Below, in pieces: positions 9,704 to 19,958 of a stretch of DNA of 58,017 nt. The translations under genes were made by a program, and so were the position numbers. How positions within the stretch are numbered: position 1 is the first letter of the stretch; each line of letters begins with the position of its first letter. The stretch covers positions 1-58,017 of the forward strand of contig NZ_BPQG01000022.1 of NCBI RefSeq assembly GCF_022179125.1, read 5' to 3'. Origin of the DNA: Methylobacterium cerastii (GTDB lineage Bacteria > Pseudomonadota > Alphaproteobacteria > Rhizobiales > Beijerinckiaceae). The notes below the pieces were generated by a model. The model saw only the letters and a program-made list of their open reading frames with translations. It ran no database searches and was not told the origin of the DNA.

Positions 9704-9753
9704 AGAGCATTTTCTTCACGCGTGCCGGCATCCACCTCGCTTGAAGATGCTCT
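9704..9753 (-). repeat. 50-bp dispersed intergenic repeat, copy 1
   Basis: Read on the minus strand this segment shares most positions with 16563-16612 on the plus strand, including a common core GGTGGA-N-GCCGGC-N-CGCGTGAAGA and matching ends. The tips are imperfect inverted repeats (AGAGCAT...ATGCTCT). It lies against the MITE and just downstream of the 305-residue secreted-protein gene, where it might act as a 3' hairpin. Confidence 0.6.
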
Positions 9754-9773
9754 AAGCGCGCCTCGGCGCCCGC

Positions 9774-10691
9774 TCACCCCGCCTTGGCCAACACCTCGAT
9801 GTCGCGGTCGAGCCCGCTCTCGACCTTGAACTCGCGGGTGTAGACCTGTCCGTCGTGACGGGCGATCAGCACGTAGTCGCCCTCCGCCAGGGTGACCTGC
9901 GGGAACGCGCCGATCGCCTCGCGGATGGTGTCGCCGCCGGGCGTCAGCACCGAGAAGGCCGTGCCGGCGAAGGCCTCGGCGCCGGGGCTGGTGACGAGCT
10001 TCAGCGTCACCGTCGCGGCCCGGTGGTTGAGGGTGGCGTCGGTGACCTTGCCGTTCTCCACCTTCAGGTCCGCGCGCTGGATCGCATTCGATTCCCCGTA
10101 GGTCGAGACCACGTGGTAGGTGCCCTCGGGCAGGCGCAGCAGCTCGCCGGCCTTGACGCCGCTGCGCACCAGCCGCCCCTCCGAGTTGGTGCCGATCGGC
10201 ACGAAGACGGAGAACGAGAGCTGCGCCGGGGCGATCCGCGTGTCGCCGATCGCGCCCGACAGCTTGAGCGCGCCGGCGGCCACCCGCAGGGTGTCGGTCG
10301 CGGGCTGGCCCGACATCGCGATCTTCTTCGTGGCGCTGGCGAAGCCGTAGGTCACGGAGGCGACGTAGGCCCCCGGCGCGAGCTTGAAGGTCGGCGCCGC
10401 GTCGGTGGAGCGGGCCACGATCCCGGGCCGGACGCCGTCGGTGCGGTCCTCGTAGATCCGCCAGACAAGGCCCGAGCGCAGGGGCTGGCCGATCCCCGAC
10501 AGCAGCGCGGAAAGCGACAGGGTCGCCTCGCCCTCGGGCTGGCTCGGGGGCAGGTCCGGCGTCGTGATCGAGGGCGAGGGCAGGCCGCCGCCGAGGCGGT
10601 TGCCGAAGGGGTCCGGCGACTGCGCCGCGGCTGCGAGCGGCGCGACCGCGGCCAGCAGCGCCAATCCGGGCCCGAGCCTTCGTCCGCGCAT
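9774..10691 (-). CDS. Secreted hypothetical protein with repeated beta-sandwich segments
   Basis: A 305-residue protein with an N-terminal signal peptide (MRGRRLGPGLALLAAVAPLAAAAQ) and then three similar all-beta blocks, each ending in a 'G-x-Y/H-x-V' strand: KLAPGAYVASVTYG, RLPEGTYHVVSTYG and TLAEGDYVLIARHDG. This is the look of tandem carboxypeptidase-regulatory or transthyretin-like folds exported to the periplasm. No catalytic motif is visible. It is monocistronic, with a dispersed repeat at its 3' end. Function unknown. Confidence 0.75.
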   Translation of the reverse strand: MRGRRLGPGLALLAAVAPLAAAAQSPDPFGNRLGGGLPSPSITTPDLPPSQPEGEATLSLSALLSGIGQPLRSGLVWRIYEDRTDGVRPGIVARSTDAAPTFKLAPGAYVASVTYGFASATKKIAMSGQPATDTLRVAAGALKLSGAIGDTRIAPAQLSFSVFVPIGTNSEGRLVRSGVKAGELLRLPEGTYHVVSTYGESNAIQRADLKVENGKVTDATLNHRAATVTLKLVTSPGAEAFAGTAFSVLTPGGDTIREAIGAFPQVTLAEGDYVLIARHDGQVYTREFKVESGLDRDIEVLAKAG

Positions 10692-10786
10692 GTCGAAAAG
10701 CCTCTCTCCGCAGGCCGAAGCGGCCGACCGTCATCGTCTCGCCCGTGTGATCCTAAGACCGTGGCGAGCGCAAGGCCGCCCGGGGT

Positions 10787-10832
10787 CCTTGCGCTGCCCC
10801 TTGCGCTGCCCCTTGCGCCCCTTGCGCTGCCC
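10787..10832. repeat. Short tandem repeat upstream of nitroreductase gene
   Basis: Four copies of CCTTGCGCTGCC (the third shortened to CCTTGCGCC) lie head to tail between the divergent secreted-protein and nitroreductase genes. Such 12-bp runs are slippage-prone and could vary in number between strains. No coding role is apparent. Confidence 0.7.
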
Positions 10833-10928
10833 TCCGCGCCAAGGCGCCCGACTTCCCAGGCGGTGCAGCCCGTGCGAAATCCCGGTGTGATCGCGGGACC
10901 TTCCGCACCGCCCAGCCGAGACGCCCCG

Positions 10929-11492
10929 ATGAACGCCACCCTCGACATGCTGCGCACCCGCCGCTCCGTGCCGCCCCTGCGGATGACCGAACCGGGACCG
11001 AGCCCGGAACAGATCGACACGATCTTGACCCTGGCCTCGCGGGTGCCCGACCACGGCAAGCTCGCGCCGTGGCGCTTCATCGTGATCGCGAGCGAGGCGC
11101 GGGCGCGGATCGGGACGGTGATCGCGAACACCTACGCCTCCGACAACCCGGAGGCCGACGCGGCGCGGCTCGACCTCGAGGCGAGGCGGCTGGCCCACGC
11201 GCCGTTGGTCGTCGCGGTGGTCTCGCGGGCCGGCCCGCACGTGAAGATCCCGGAATGGGAGCAGGTCCTGTCGGCGGGCGCCGCCTGCATGAACCTCGTG
11301 GTCGCGGCCAACGCCCAGGGTTTCGCCACCGCATGGCTGACCGAGTGGTACGCCTACGACCGCCGCGTGCTCGAAGCCCTCGGCCTCGACCCGCGCGAGA
11401 AGCTTGCGGGCTTCATCCATGTCGGCGCCCCCGAGGAGATCCCGTCGGACCGGCCGCGGCCGGACCTCGCCGAGATCGTCACGCGGCTGTAA
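10929..11492 (+). CDS. Nitroreductase family protein (YdjA-like)
   Basis: A 187-residue FMN-dependent oxidoreductase of the short nitroreductase class. MLRTRRSVPPLRM near the N-terminus is the FMN-phosphate RRS motif, followed by LASRVPDHGKLAPWRFIVI and AWLTEWYAYDRRVLEALGL. The physiological substrate is not indicated. The ATG was chosen because it immediately precedes the family's conserved N-terminus; the open frame extends far upstream only because of high GC. The flavin reductase gene follows after 11 bp, so a two-gene flavoprotein operon is likely. Confidence 0.88.
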   Translation: MNATLDMLRTRRSVPPLRMTEPGPSPEQIDTILTLASRVPDHGKLAPWRFIVIASEARARIGTVIANTYASDNPEADAARLDLEARRLAHAPLVVAVVSRAGPHVKIPEWEQVLSAGAACMNLVVAANAQGFATAWLTEWYAYDRRVLEALGLDPREKLAGFIHVGAPEEIPSDRPRPDLAEIVTRL

Positions 11493-11503
11493 GGCTCGCT
11501 CCC

Positions 11504-12121
11504 ATGCATTACGCCCCCGACGACCGCACCCTGCCGCACAACCCTCTGAAGGCGATCGTCGCGCCGCGGCCGATCGGCTGGATCAGCGCCATGAGCCGGG
11601 CGGGGAAGCTCAACCTCGCGCCGTACTCGTTCTTCAACGCGGTGGGCGACGACATGGTCGCGTTCTCCTCCACCGGCCGCAAAGATGCGATGACCTTCGC
11701 GGAAGAGGGCGGCGACTTCGTCTGCAACCTCGCCACCTACGACCTGCGCGAGCAGATGAACGCTTCGTCGGCGCCCCTGCCGCGGGGCGAAAGCGAGTTC
11801 GACTTCGCCGGCCTGACCACGGCCCCGTCGCGCAAGGTGCGGGCGCCGCGGGTGGCGGAAGCCGCAGCCGCCCTCGAATGCCGGTGGCTCCAGACCGTTC
11901 CGCTGGTTCCGCTCGATGGCGGCGAAGCCGCCAACTTCCTGGTGATCGGGCAGGTGGTGTCGATCTACATCGACGACCGCTTCGTCGTGGACGGCCTCGT
12001 CGATACGGCAGCGATGCAGCCGATCCAGCGCGGCGGCTACTTCGACTACTTCAAGGTCGGGCCGGACGCGAAGTTCGCGATGCAGCGGCCCAAGGGCGCC
12101 GGCGACTACACGTCCCGCTGA
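11504..12121 (+). CDS. Flavin reductase-like FMN-binding split-barrel protein
   Basis: A 205-residue protein with the flavin reductase-like fold: IVAPRPIGWISAMSRAGKLNLAPYSFFNAV near the start and the pair TGRKDAMTFAEEGGDFVCNLATYDL. Homologues are annotated as flavin reductases or as flavoprotein oxygenase components. It starts 11 bp after the nitroreductase stop, so the two FMN proteins are probably co-translated. The partner enzyme and substrate cannot be told from the sequence. Confidence 0.88.
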   Translation: MHYAPDDRTLPHNPLKAIVAPRPIGWISAMSRAGKLNLAPYSFFNAVGDDMVAFSSTGRKDAMTFAEEGGDFVCNLATYDLREQMNASSAPLPRGESEFDFAGLTTAPSRKVRAPRVAEAAAALECRWLQTVPLVPLDGGEAANFLVIGQVVSIYIDDRFVVDGLVDTAAMQPIQRGGYFDYFKVGPDAKFAMQRPKGAGDYTSR

Positions 12122-12275
12122 CGCGGACGCAGCGCGGTGTTTCCGCGTCTCCGCTTCCCTCGAATGCCGGCGCGAATTCCACCTCCGGCGCGGCGGCGCG
12201 GCGGAACCTTCGGAACGATCGCGACGTCCCAGCGTTGAGCTTGCGAATTCGATGGATCATCGAGAAAGGGTCATC

Positions 12276-12599
12276 ATGCGCAAGTTCGTCCTCGTCACCG
12301 CCGCGATCATCTCGGCCGGCGTCTTTTCCGCCACCACCGCCGACGCGCGGCCGGGCTACCGCGGCGGCTATGGCCACGGGTATGGCGGCGGCTACGGTCG
12401 CGGCTACGGCTATGGCCACCGCGGCGGGCGCGGCATCGGCACGGGTGCTGCCGTCGGTCTCGGCATTGCCGGTCTCGCCGCTGGTGCGATCGCTGCCGGC
12501 GCGGCCCGCGACTCCTACGGCTACAACCGCGGTTACGGCGCCTACGGCAACGGCTACGGCGCCCCGGCTTACGGCGGCTACTACGGCTCGCCGTACTAA
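12276..12599 (+). CDS. Glycine/tyrosine-rich exported protein
   Basis: A 107-residue protein with a signal peptide (MRKFVLVTAAIISAGVFSATTADA), a Gly-Tyr-Arg-His-rich stretch (GYGHGYGGGYGRGYGYGH), a short hydrophobic glycine-zipper-like segment (GAAVGLGIAGLAAGAIAAGA), and a second Gly-Tyr-rich tail. The ATG at 12276 is preferred over 12252 because GAGAAAGG lies at proper distance upstream and it begins the signal peptide. Similar low-complexity exported proteins are common in Rhizobiales, without known function. Confidence 0.75.
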   Translation: MRKFVLVTAAIISAGVFSATTADARPGYRGGYGHGYGGGYGRGYGYGHRGGRGIGTGAAVGLGIAGLAAGAIAAGAARDSYGYNRGYGAYGNGYGAPAYGGYYGSPY

Positions 12600-14669
<2,070 letters not shown>

Positions 14670-14736
14670 AGCGGAACCTCGCGAACCATCCCGACGTCGT
14701 CCCCGGCCTGCGGTGCATCGCAGGCCGGAGGGGACG

Positions 14737-15030
14737 ATGACGAAGCAGGATGCCTCGCGCACGACCGAAGCCGACGCACCACCGGACGCACCGGCGCTCG
14801 CGGCCCTGTGGTGGGCAGCCAAGGGCCCGGCGCATTGGGACCAGGCCCACAAACTCGTCCAGGACGATTCCGGCCGGGACGCTGCCTGGGTCCACGCCCA
14901 CCTCCATCGCCTCGAAGGCGACCAGGACAACGCGGCCTACTGGTACGCCCAAGCGGGTCGCCCAGTGGCCGAGGGCGACCTCTCGGCCGAGCGGGACGCG
15001 ATCACCGCCGCCCTGCTGGCGGCCGGCTGA
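14737..15030 (+). CDS. Small conserved hypothetical protein
   Basis: A 97-residue soluble protein of the form [21 protein letters not shown] ... [20 protein letters not shown] ... [14 protein letters not shown]. The Trp/His-rich core looks conserved and helical, but no named function is recognised. The ATG at 14737 is preferred over 14713 because GGAGGGGACG lies directly upstream. It follows eno by 67 bp on the same strand and may share its transcript. Confidence 0.7.
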   Translation: MTKQDASRTTEADAPPDAPALAALWWAAKGPAHWDQAHKLVQDDSGRDAAWVHAHLHRLEGDQDNAAYWYAQAGRPVAEGDLSAERDAITAALLAAG

Positions 15031-15034
15031 AGAG

Positions 15035-15376
15035 TCATCCAGTGGATCGGTCTGCGACGAAGCGGGCGAGGAAGGGCGCGGCCGCCTCCGTCGCGGCACG
15101 CTCGGCCGCCCGGTACTGCTCCACCACCTCCGCACCGAAGGCGGACAGCCGCGCCCCGCCGCCGCTCCGCCCGCCGACCTGCGCCTCGACCACCGGCTGC
15201 CCGAAGCCGGCATTCATCGCCTCGACCAGCATCCAGGCCCGGCGATAAGACATGCCGAGCGCCCGCCCGGCCGCCGAGATCGAGCCGTGCGCGGCGATCG
15301 TCTCCAGCAACTGCACCTTGCCGGGCCCGAGCCGGTGCCCCGGCCCGAAATCGACGCGGATGCTCAACCTTGCCAT
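15035..15376 (-). CDS. ModE-like winged-helix regulator lacking the molybdate-binding domain
   Basis: A 113-residue protein matching only the N-terminal DNA-binding half of ModE: LGPGKVQLLETIAAHGSISAAGRALGMSYRRAWMLVEAMNAGFGQPVVE. The TOBE/Mop molybdate-sensing domains are absent. It is divergent from modA with a Mo-box palindrome between them, and a free-standing molbindin gene lies just after modA. Repression of modA in the presence of molybdate is the expected role. Confidence 0.88.
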   Translation of the reverse strand: MARLSIRVDFGPGHRLGPGKVQLLETIAAHGSISAAGRALGMSYRRAWMLVEAMNAGFGQPVVEAQVGGRSGGGARLSAFGAEVVEQYRAAERAATEAAAPFLARFVADRSTG

Positions 15377-15462
15377 CGGCTTCCCTCGTCCCGAGCGCCG
15401 TTCCTACCCCGGACCGCGCGGCCGGTGCGAGCGCCTGCGATCCTCGGTTTCGATCTGGCCAT

Positions 15463-15486
15463 CGCTGTATATGATAGGATATAGCG
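15463..15486. promoter_or_regulatory. Mo-box (ModE-type operator)
   Basis: A 24-bp imperfect palindrome with half sites CGCTGTATAT (15463-15472) and GGATATAGCG (15477-15486), closely resembling the E. coli ModE site (CGCTATATA arms). It lies between the divergent modE-like and modA genes, 46 bp before the modA start, well placed to control both. Confidence 0.85.
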
Positions 15487-15531
15487 TCAGCGCCCGGCCG
15501 CTGCTGCGGGCCGCCCGCCTCGGAGGTCGCC

Positions 15532-16314
15532 TTGATCGGATTCGCACGCGCCGTCCTCGTCGCCAGCCTGCTGCTTGGCTCCGCCGCCCAGGCCGGCGAG
15601 AGCGTGACGGTGTTCGCCGCCGCCAGCCTCAAGAACGCCCTCGACGAGGCCGGCAAGGCGTTCACCGCGCAGACCGGGATCGCGATCAAGCCGAGCTACG
15701 CCGCCTCGTCGGCGCTCGCCCGCCAGATCGAGTCGGGCGCGCCGGCGGAGCTCTTCGCCTCGGCCGACCTCGAATGGATGGACTACCTCGCCAAGAAGAA
15801 CCTCGTCCGGGCCGACACGCGGGTGAACCTCCTGAACAACCGCCTCGTCGTCGTCGCGCCCAAGGACGCGAAGGAGGCGGACTTGGCCCTGACCGCCGAC
15901 GCCTTCGCCAAGGCGCTCGGCCCCGACGGGCGGCTGGCCACCGGTGAGGTCGCCTCGGTGCCGGTCGGCAAGTATGCCAAGGCGGCGCTCGAAAAGCTCG
16001 GGCTCTGGGGGACGATCCAGCCGCGGCTGGCGCAGGCCGACAACGTGCGCGCGGCGCTCGCCCTGGTCTCACGCGGCGAGGCGCCCCTCGGCGTGGTCTA
16101 CGCGAGCGACGCGAAGTCTGATCCGGGCGTGAAGGTCATCGCCGTGTTCCCGGAGGACAGCCATCCGCCGGTGGTGTACCCGTTCGCGCTGACCGCCGAG
16201 GCCAAGGGCGAGGGCGCGGTCCGCTTCCTCGACTTCCTGAAGGGCGCTGCGGCCCGGCCGTACTTCGAGGCCCAGGGCTTCTCCGTGATCCCGGCAGGCC
16301 AAGGCGCCAAATGA
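15532..16314 (+). CDS. modA: Molybdate ABC transporter substrate-binding protein (ModA)
   Basis: A 260-residue periplasmic binding protein. A signal peptide (FARAVLVASLLLGSAAQAG) leads into VTVFAAASLKNALDEAGKAF, the oxyanion-binding start of ModA, then PAELFASADLEWMDYL and VSRGEAPLGVVYASDAK. The start codon is TTG, preceded by GGAGG. A Mo-box lies upstream, so molybdate repression is likely. No modB permease or modC ATPase is next to it, so the partners must be elsewhere or be the importer on the opposite strand. Confidence 0.93.
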   Translation: MIGFARAVLVASLLLGSAAQAGESVTVFAAASLKNALDEAGKAFTAQTGIAIKPSYAASSALARQIESGAPAELFASADLEWMDYLAKKNLVRADTRVNLLNNRLVVVAPKDAKEADLALTADAFAKALGPDGRLATGEVASVPVGKYAKAALEKLGLWGTIQPRLAQADNVRAALALVSRGEAPLGVVYASDAKSDPGVKVIAVFPEDSHPPVVYPFALTAEAKGEGAVRFLDFLKGAAARPYFEAQGFSVIPAGQGAK

Positions 16315-16342
16315 CGTTTTCTCAAGCCACAGAGGCCGTTCG

Positions 16343-16552
16343 ATGAAGATCTCCGCACGCAACGTCATCAAGGGCAAGGTCGTCGCCGTCGAGAAGGGCG
16401 CGACCACCGCGCACGTCAAGATCGAGATCGCCGCCGGCCAGATCGTCACCGCAGCGATCACCAACGAGGCCGTCGACAGCCTCAAGCTCACGGTCGGCGG
16501 CGAGGCCTACGCCGTGGTGAAGGCCTCCGACGTGATGGTCGCCGTCGACTGA
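16343..16552 (+). CDS. mop: Molbindin (stand-alone TOBE/Mop domain)
   Basis: A 69-residue single Mop domain: MKISARNVIKGKVVAVEKG ... VKIEIAAGQIVTAAITNEAVDSLKL ... AYAVVKASDVMVAVD. Molbindins assemble as hexamers that store or buffer molybdate in the cytoplasm. It starts 28 bp after modA and is presumably in the same Mo-box-controlled operon. Together with the truncated ModE-like gene it looks like a two-part version of full-length ModE. Confidence 0.92.
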   Translation: MKISARNVIKGKVVAVEKGATTAHVKIEIAAGQIVTAAITNEAVDSLKLTVGGEAYAVVKASDVMVAVD

Positions 16553-16562
16553 ACGGCGGGTC

Positions 16563-16612
16563 CGGAGCGTTTTCCAGCGCGGTGGAGGCCGGCTCGCGTG
16601 AAGACGATGCGG
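16563..16612 (+). repeat. 50-bp dispersed intergenic repeat, copy 2
   Basis: Matches the reverse complement of 9704-9753 over most of its length, sharing the GGTGGA-N-GCCGGC-N-CGCGTGAAGA core. It lies between the convergent molbindin and ABC-ATPase genes. In both copies it sits at the 3' side of genes. Confidence 0.6.
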
Positions 16613-16642
16613 ACCTCGCAACGAGATCGACGCGGCTCGGCC

Positions 16643-17413
16643 TCACGCCAGGATCGGCGTGCAGACCGAGCACCCGTGCTCCGGCAAGGGCACCACCGCC
16701 ACGTCCACCCCGTAAACGCGGCGCAGGCTCTCTCGCGTGATCGTCGCCTCCGGCGTTCCCAACGCCACGAGGCGGCCACCATGCAGCAGCGCGACGCGGT
16801 CGGCGCAGAGGAAGGCGTGGCCGGGGTCGTGGGTCGAGAGCACCACGGCGATGCCGGTCTTCGCGAGGCGGCGGACCTGTTCGAGCACGCGGGTCTGGTT
16901 GCCGAAATCGAGGCTCGCGGTCGGCTCGTCCATCACCAGGATGCGCGGCTCGCCGGCGAGCGCCCGGGCGATCAGCACCATCTGCCGCTCGCCGCCGCTG
17001 ATCTCGGTGTAGATGCGGTCGGCGAGATGTCCGATCCCGAGGGTCGCGAGCGCCATGTCCGCAGCGGCCTCGTCCGCGCGGCCGGGGGCGGCGAAGGGGG
17101 CGAGCCGGGCGGCGCGGCCCATCAGCACCACGGCCCGCACGGTGAACGGGAAGAACGCCGCATGCGCCTGCGGCACGTAGGCGAGCGCCCGCGCGACCCG
17201 GCGGCGCGACCAGCGCGATAGGTCCTCGCCGTCGAGGCGGACGCGGCCGGCCTGCGCCGGCAGCAGCCCGAGCAGGGTTTTGAACAAGGTGGTCTTGCCG
17301 CCGCCGTTCGGCCCGAGCAGGCACAGGACCTCGCCCGCCCCGAGCGTGAAGCTCACGCCCGCGCCGACCTCACGCGCGCCGTACCCGAACGCCAACGCCT
17401 CGACGGACAGCAT
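16643..17413 (-). CDS. ABC importer ATPase, MolC/FecE-like
   Basis: A 256-residue ATPase with Walker A GPNGGGKTT (34-42), PFTVRAVVLMGRAARLAPF before the signature EISGGERQ (137-143), and Walker B ILVMDEPTASLD (158-169). It ends in a cysteine-containing tail, EHGCSVCTPILA. The GRAARLAPFAAP segment recalls Haemophilus MolC of the molybdate/tungstate importer as much as iron-siderophore ATPases. Its ATG overlaps the permease stop (ATGA), so three genes form one coupled operon, convergent with the modA-mop operon. Confidence 0.85.
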   Translation of the reverse strand: MLSVEALAFGYGAREVGAGVSFTLGAGEVLCLLGPNGGGKTTLFKTLLGLLPAQAGRVRLDGEDLSRWSRRRVARALAYVPQAHAAFFPFTVRAVVLMGRAARLAPFAAPGRADEAAADMALATLGIGHLADRIYTEISGGERQMVLIARALAGEPRILVMDEPTASLDFGNQTRVLEQVRRLAKTGIAVVLSTHDPGHAFLCADRVALLHGGRLVALGTPEATITRESLRRVYGVDVAVVPLPEHGCSVCTPILA

Positions 17414-18465
17414 CAGGACCAGCCTCGCTTGCCCGCCGCCAGCAGCCAGAGGAAGAACGGCGCGCCGGCGAGCGCCGTGAGGATGCCGAGCGGCACCTCG
17501 ATCGGCGCGATGGTGCGGGCGGCGAGATCCACCGCCACGAGGTAGCCCGCCCCGAGCAGCGCCGAGGCCGGCAGCAGGCGGCGGAAGTCCGGCCCGACGA
17601 GGCCGCGGGCGAGGTGCGGCACGATCAGGCCGATCCAGCCGATCACCCCCGTCGCCGACACCGCCGCCGCGGTGACGAGGGTCGCCGCCGCCACGAGGAG
17701 CGGGCGCAGCCAGCGGGTCTCGACGCCCAGCGCCCGCGCCTCCTCCTCGCCGAGGCTCATCAGGTTCATGCGCCAGCGCAGCAGGACGAGGGGCAGGAGC
17801 CCGAGGCCGACCGCCGGCAGGATCGCGAACACGTCGCCAAGGGTGACGGAGGACAGGCTCCCGAGCAGCCAGTAGGTGATGGCGGGCAGCTGGTTGTAGG
17901 GGTCGGCCAGGACCTTGAGCAGCGAGATGGCCGAACCGAGCACCGCGCCGACCGCGACGCCGGCCAACACCAGCGTCAGCACCGGATCGTGCCGCCGCAC
18001 CAGCGCGCCGATTGCATAGACGATCGCCACCGCGCCGAGCCCCCCGGCGAAGGCCATGGCCTGGATCGCGAGGACCGGCAGGGCGAGGTAGATGCCGAGC
18101 ACCGCGCCGAGCCCGGCGCCGGCCGAGACGCCGAGGATGTCGGGCGAGACCAGTGGGTTGCGAAACAGGCCCTGGTAGGTCGCCCCGGCCGAGGACAGGG
18201 CCGCGCCGACGACGAGGGCCGCGGCGACCCGGGGCAGCCGCACCTGCAACACCACCACCTGCGCCGTCGCGTCGCCCGGCGCCGTGCCGAACAGCTTGGC
18301 GGCGAGGATCGCGAACACGTCGGCGACCGGCACCGGGAATCTCCCCGCGACGAGGGCGATGAGGACGAGCAGCCCGAGGCCGGCCACGGCGAGGCAGGCC
18401 CGGAACACGGCTGAGATCCGACGCGCGCCGGGAGCCGCGATCGGCGCCGCGGAACCTCGCGTCAT
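17413..18465 (-). CDS. ABC importer permease, FecCD/BtuC type
   Basis: A 350-residue permease of the type II importer class, with about ten membrane segments. Family blocks include QVRLPRVAAALVVGAALSSAGATYQGLFRNPLVSPDILGVSAGAGLGA, seen here in pieces, and VIGWIGLIVPHLARGLVGPDFRRLLPASALLGA near the C-terminus. The start MTRGSAAPIA overlaps the stop of the binding-protein gene (TGA within ATGA, 18462-18465). It works with the adjacent ATPase and binding protein; substrate uncertain between ferric chelates and molybdate/tungstate. Confidence 0.87.
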   Translation of the reverse strand: MTRGSAAPIAAPGARRISAVFRACLAVAGLGLLVLIALVAGRFPVPVADVFAILAAKLFGTAPGDATAQVVVLQVRLPRVAAALVVGAALSSAGATYQGLFRNPLVSPDILGVSAGAGLGAVLGIYLALPVLAIQAMAFAGGLGAVAIVYAIGALVRRHDPVLTLVLAGVAVGAVLGSAISLLKVLADPYNQLPAITYWLLGSLSSVTLGDVFAILPAVGLGLLPLVLLRWRMNLMSLGEEEARALGVETRWLRPLLVAAATLVTAAAVSATGVIGWIGLIVPHLARGLVGPDFRRLLPASALLGAGYLVAVDLAARTIAPIEVPLGILTALAGAPFFLWLLAAGKRGWS

Positions 18466-19499
18466 CGGCGCGCCGGCACGGCGCCGTCGAGGAGCACGGC
18501 TTTCGCCTCCGGGGTGAGGGCGACGTGGTAGAAGCGCTGGTAGAAGTCGGCGACGATAGCGGGCAGGTCTTCGTGGAAGAGCGCTGGGTAGAGCAGGTGC
18601 GCGAGCCAGCGCATGCCGATCAGCCGGTTGACGCCGGGCGGCGCGTCGAACCAGGCGAAGGGCAGCGTCGGGGTCCGATAGACGCGGCCCTCGCGCACCG
18701 CCTTCACGCCCCGCCAGATCGGGTCGTCGCCGGGCCGGAAGGCGGGATCGAGGGCGACGATCACGTCGGGGTTCCAGCCCAGCACCTGCTCGGGCGAGAC
18801 GTTGGCGAGGCCGTTGCCGCCGACGGCCACGTTGCGGGCGCCGACCACCTCCAGGATTTCGGTGTTGATCGAGCCGGCGAACCCGGTCTCGAGGCCGCGC
18901 GGGCCGCGGGCGTAGTAGACGCGGGGCCGCTCGGCCTCCGGGACGCGCGCGACGCGCTCGGCGACCTCCGCCACGGTGCGGTCGGCATAGGCCGCGAGCC
19001 CGTCGGCGGCCGGCCCCAGGCCGAGCACGGCGCCGAGTTGCCGGTAGGTCTCGCCGGTCTTGGCGAAGGCGCCGTCGAGCAGGATGTAGGGGATGCCGGT
19101 CTGGGCCTGGACCCGGTCGGCGAGCGACGCATAGGTCGGCCCCGTGGAGCCGACATCGACGACGAGGTCCGGCTTCAGGGCCAGAACCGCCTCGACGTTG
19201 GCAGTGCCGCCGCGCCCGGTCAGGCGGCCGGTGGCGGGTAGCGCCCAGGTCGCGGGCGCGAGGTAGGGCCGCTCGGCCGGGGAGGGCGTGCGGACCCAGC
19301 CCGCCATCCGGTCGGGCGCGAGGGTGTAGAGCAGCACCGCCGCCGGCGGCCCGGCGGCCACGACCCGGGTGGCGCGATTCGGAACCTCGACCACGCGCCC
19401 GGCCGCATCGGTGAAGGGGCGCGCCGCGGCCGGCCCTGCGACGAGGGTGAGGATGGCGACGGCGAAGGTCGGTAGGGCGAGGCGTCGCGGATGCGGCAT
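18462..19499 (-). CDS. ABC importer substrate-binding protein, MolA/FecB-like
   Basis: A 345-residue periplasmic protein with a signal peptide (LALPTFAVAILTLVAGPAAARPF), the opening strand FTDAAGRVVEVPNRATRVVAAGPPAAVLLYTL, and NVEAVLALKPDLVVDVG and FDAPPGVNRLIGMRWLAHLLYP later on. This is the helical-backbone (BtuF/FecB) class, not ModA. First gene of a three-gene overlapping operon. No TonB receptor gene is adjacent, as would be common for siderophore uptake, while molybdate genes are; a molybdate/tungstate role is therefore plausible but unproven. Confidence 0.85.
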   Translation of the reverse strand: MPHPRRLALPTFAVAILTLVAGPAAARPFTDAAGRVVEVPNRATRVVAAGPPAAVLLYTLAPDRMAGWVRTPSPAERPYLAPATWALPATGRLTGRGGTANVEAVLALKPDLVVDVGSTGPTYASLADRVQAQTGIPYILLDGAFAKTGETYRQLGAVLGLGPAADGLAAYADRTVAEVAERVARVPEAERPRVYYARGPRGLETGFAGSINTEILEVVGARNVAVGGNGLANVSPEQVLGWNPDVIVALDPAFRPGDDPIWRGVKAVREGRVYRTPTLPFAWFDAPPGVNRLIGMRWLAHLLYPALFHEDLPAIVADFYQRFYHVALTPEAKAVLLDGAVPARR

Positions 19500-19526
19500 G
19501 CTGGGGCTTCGATGGGGGGTGTCGGC

Positions 19527-19832
19527 TCACCCTAAGGGTAGCGGCCTGCGAGGGCCACAGCCGGGACCCGGACCGCGCCCAAACACCGCCGTGAGGATTG
19601 CCGCCGCCTCGGCTGTCTCCGCGAAGCCTCCATGGAACCCGTCGCGAGGGACCGCCCGCGCCGCGTCGAGGTCGACCGCGCCCGGCACGACGCGGACGTA
19701 GAGGGCCGTTTCCTTGCAAAGAGCCGGCAGCCAACCGAGCGCCGCGGCCGGAGGATGCGCCAGCACCAGGGCGTCGGCGTGGGCGATGTCAGGTGGGCCG
19801 CCGGTGGGCGAGGCGATCAAGAGGTCGCGCAT
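19527..19832 (-). CDS. Possible small hypothetical protein upstream of the importer
   Basis: A 101-residue frame 27 bp upstream of the binding-protein gene on the same strand: MRDLLIASPTGGPPDIAHADALVLAHPPAAALGWL then VRVVPGAVDLDAARAV. The alternation of hydrophobic strands and helices is protein-like, and it would complete an operon with the importer. There is no clear ribosome-binding site and the C-terminus is proline/glycine-rich. It may be real or a GC artefact. Confidence 0.4.
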   Translation of the reverse strand: MRDLLIASPTGGPPDIAHADALVLAHPPAAALGWLPALCKETALYVRVVPGAVDLDAARAVPRDGFHGGFAETAEAAAILTAVFGRGPGPGCGPRRPLPLG

Positions 19833-19958
19833 GGGAGCGTAAGCATCGGAAATTTAGGCTTTCTTTACCATGATGGCCAAGGGTTGCGTCATCCGGGGCG
19901 CCACGTGCGGCGCCTCGCGCGACGCCCGTCCGGCGCGTGCGGCTCGAAGCGGCGACCG

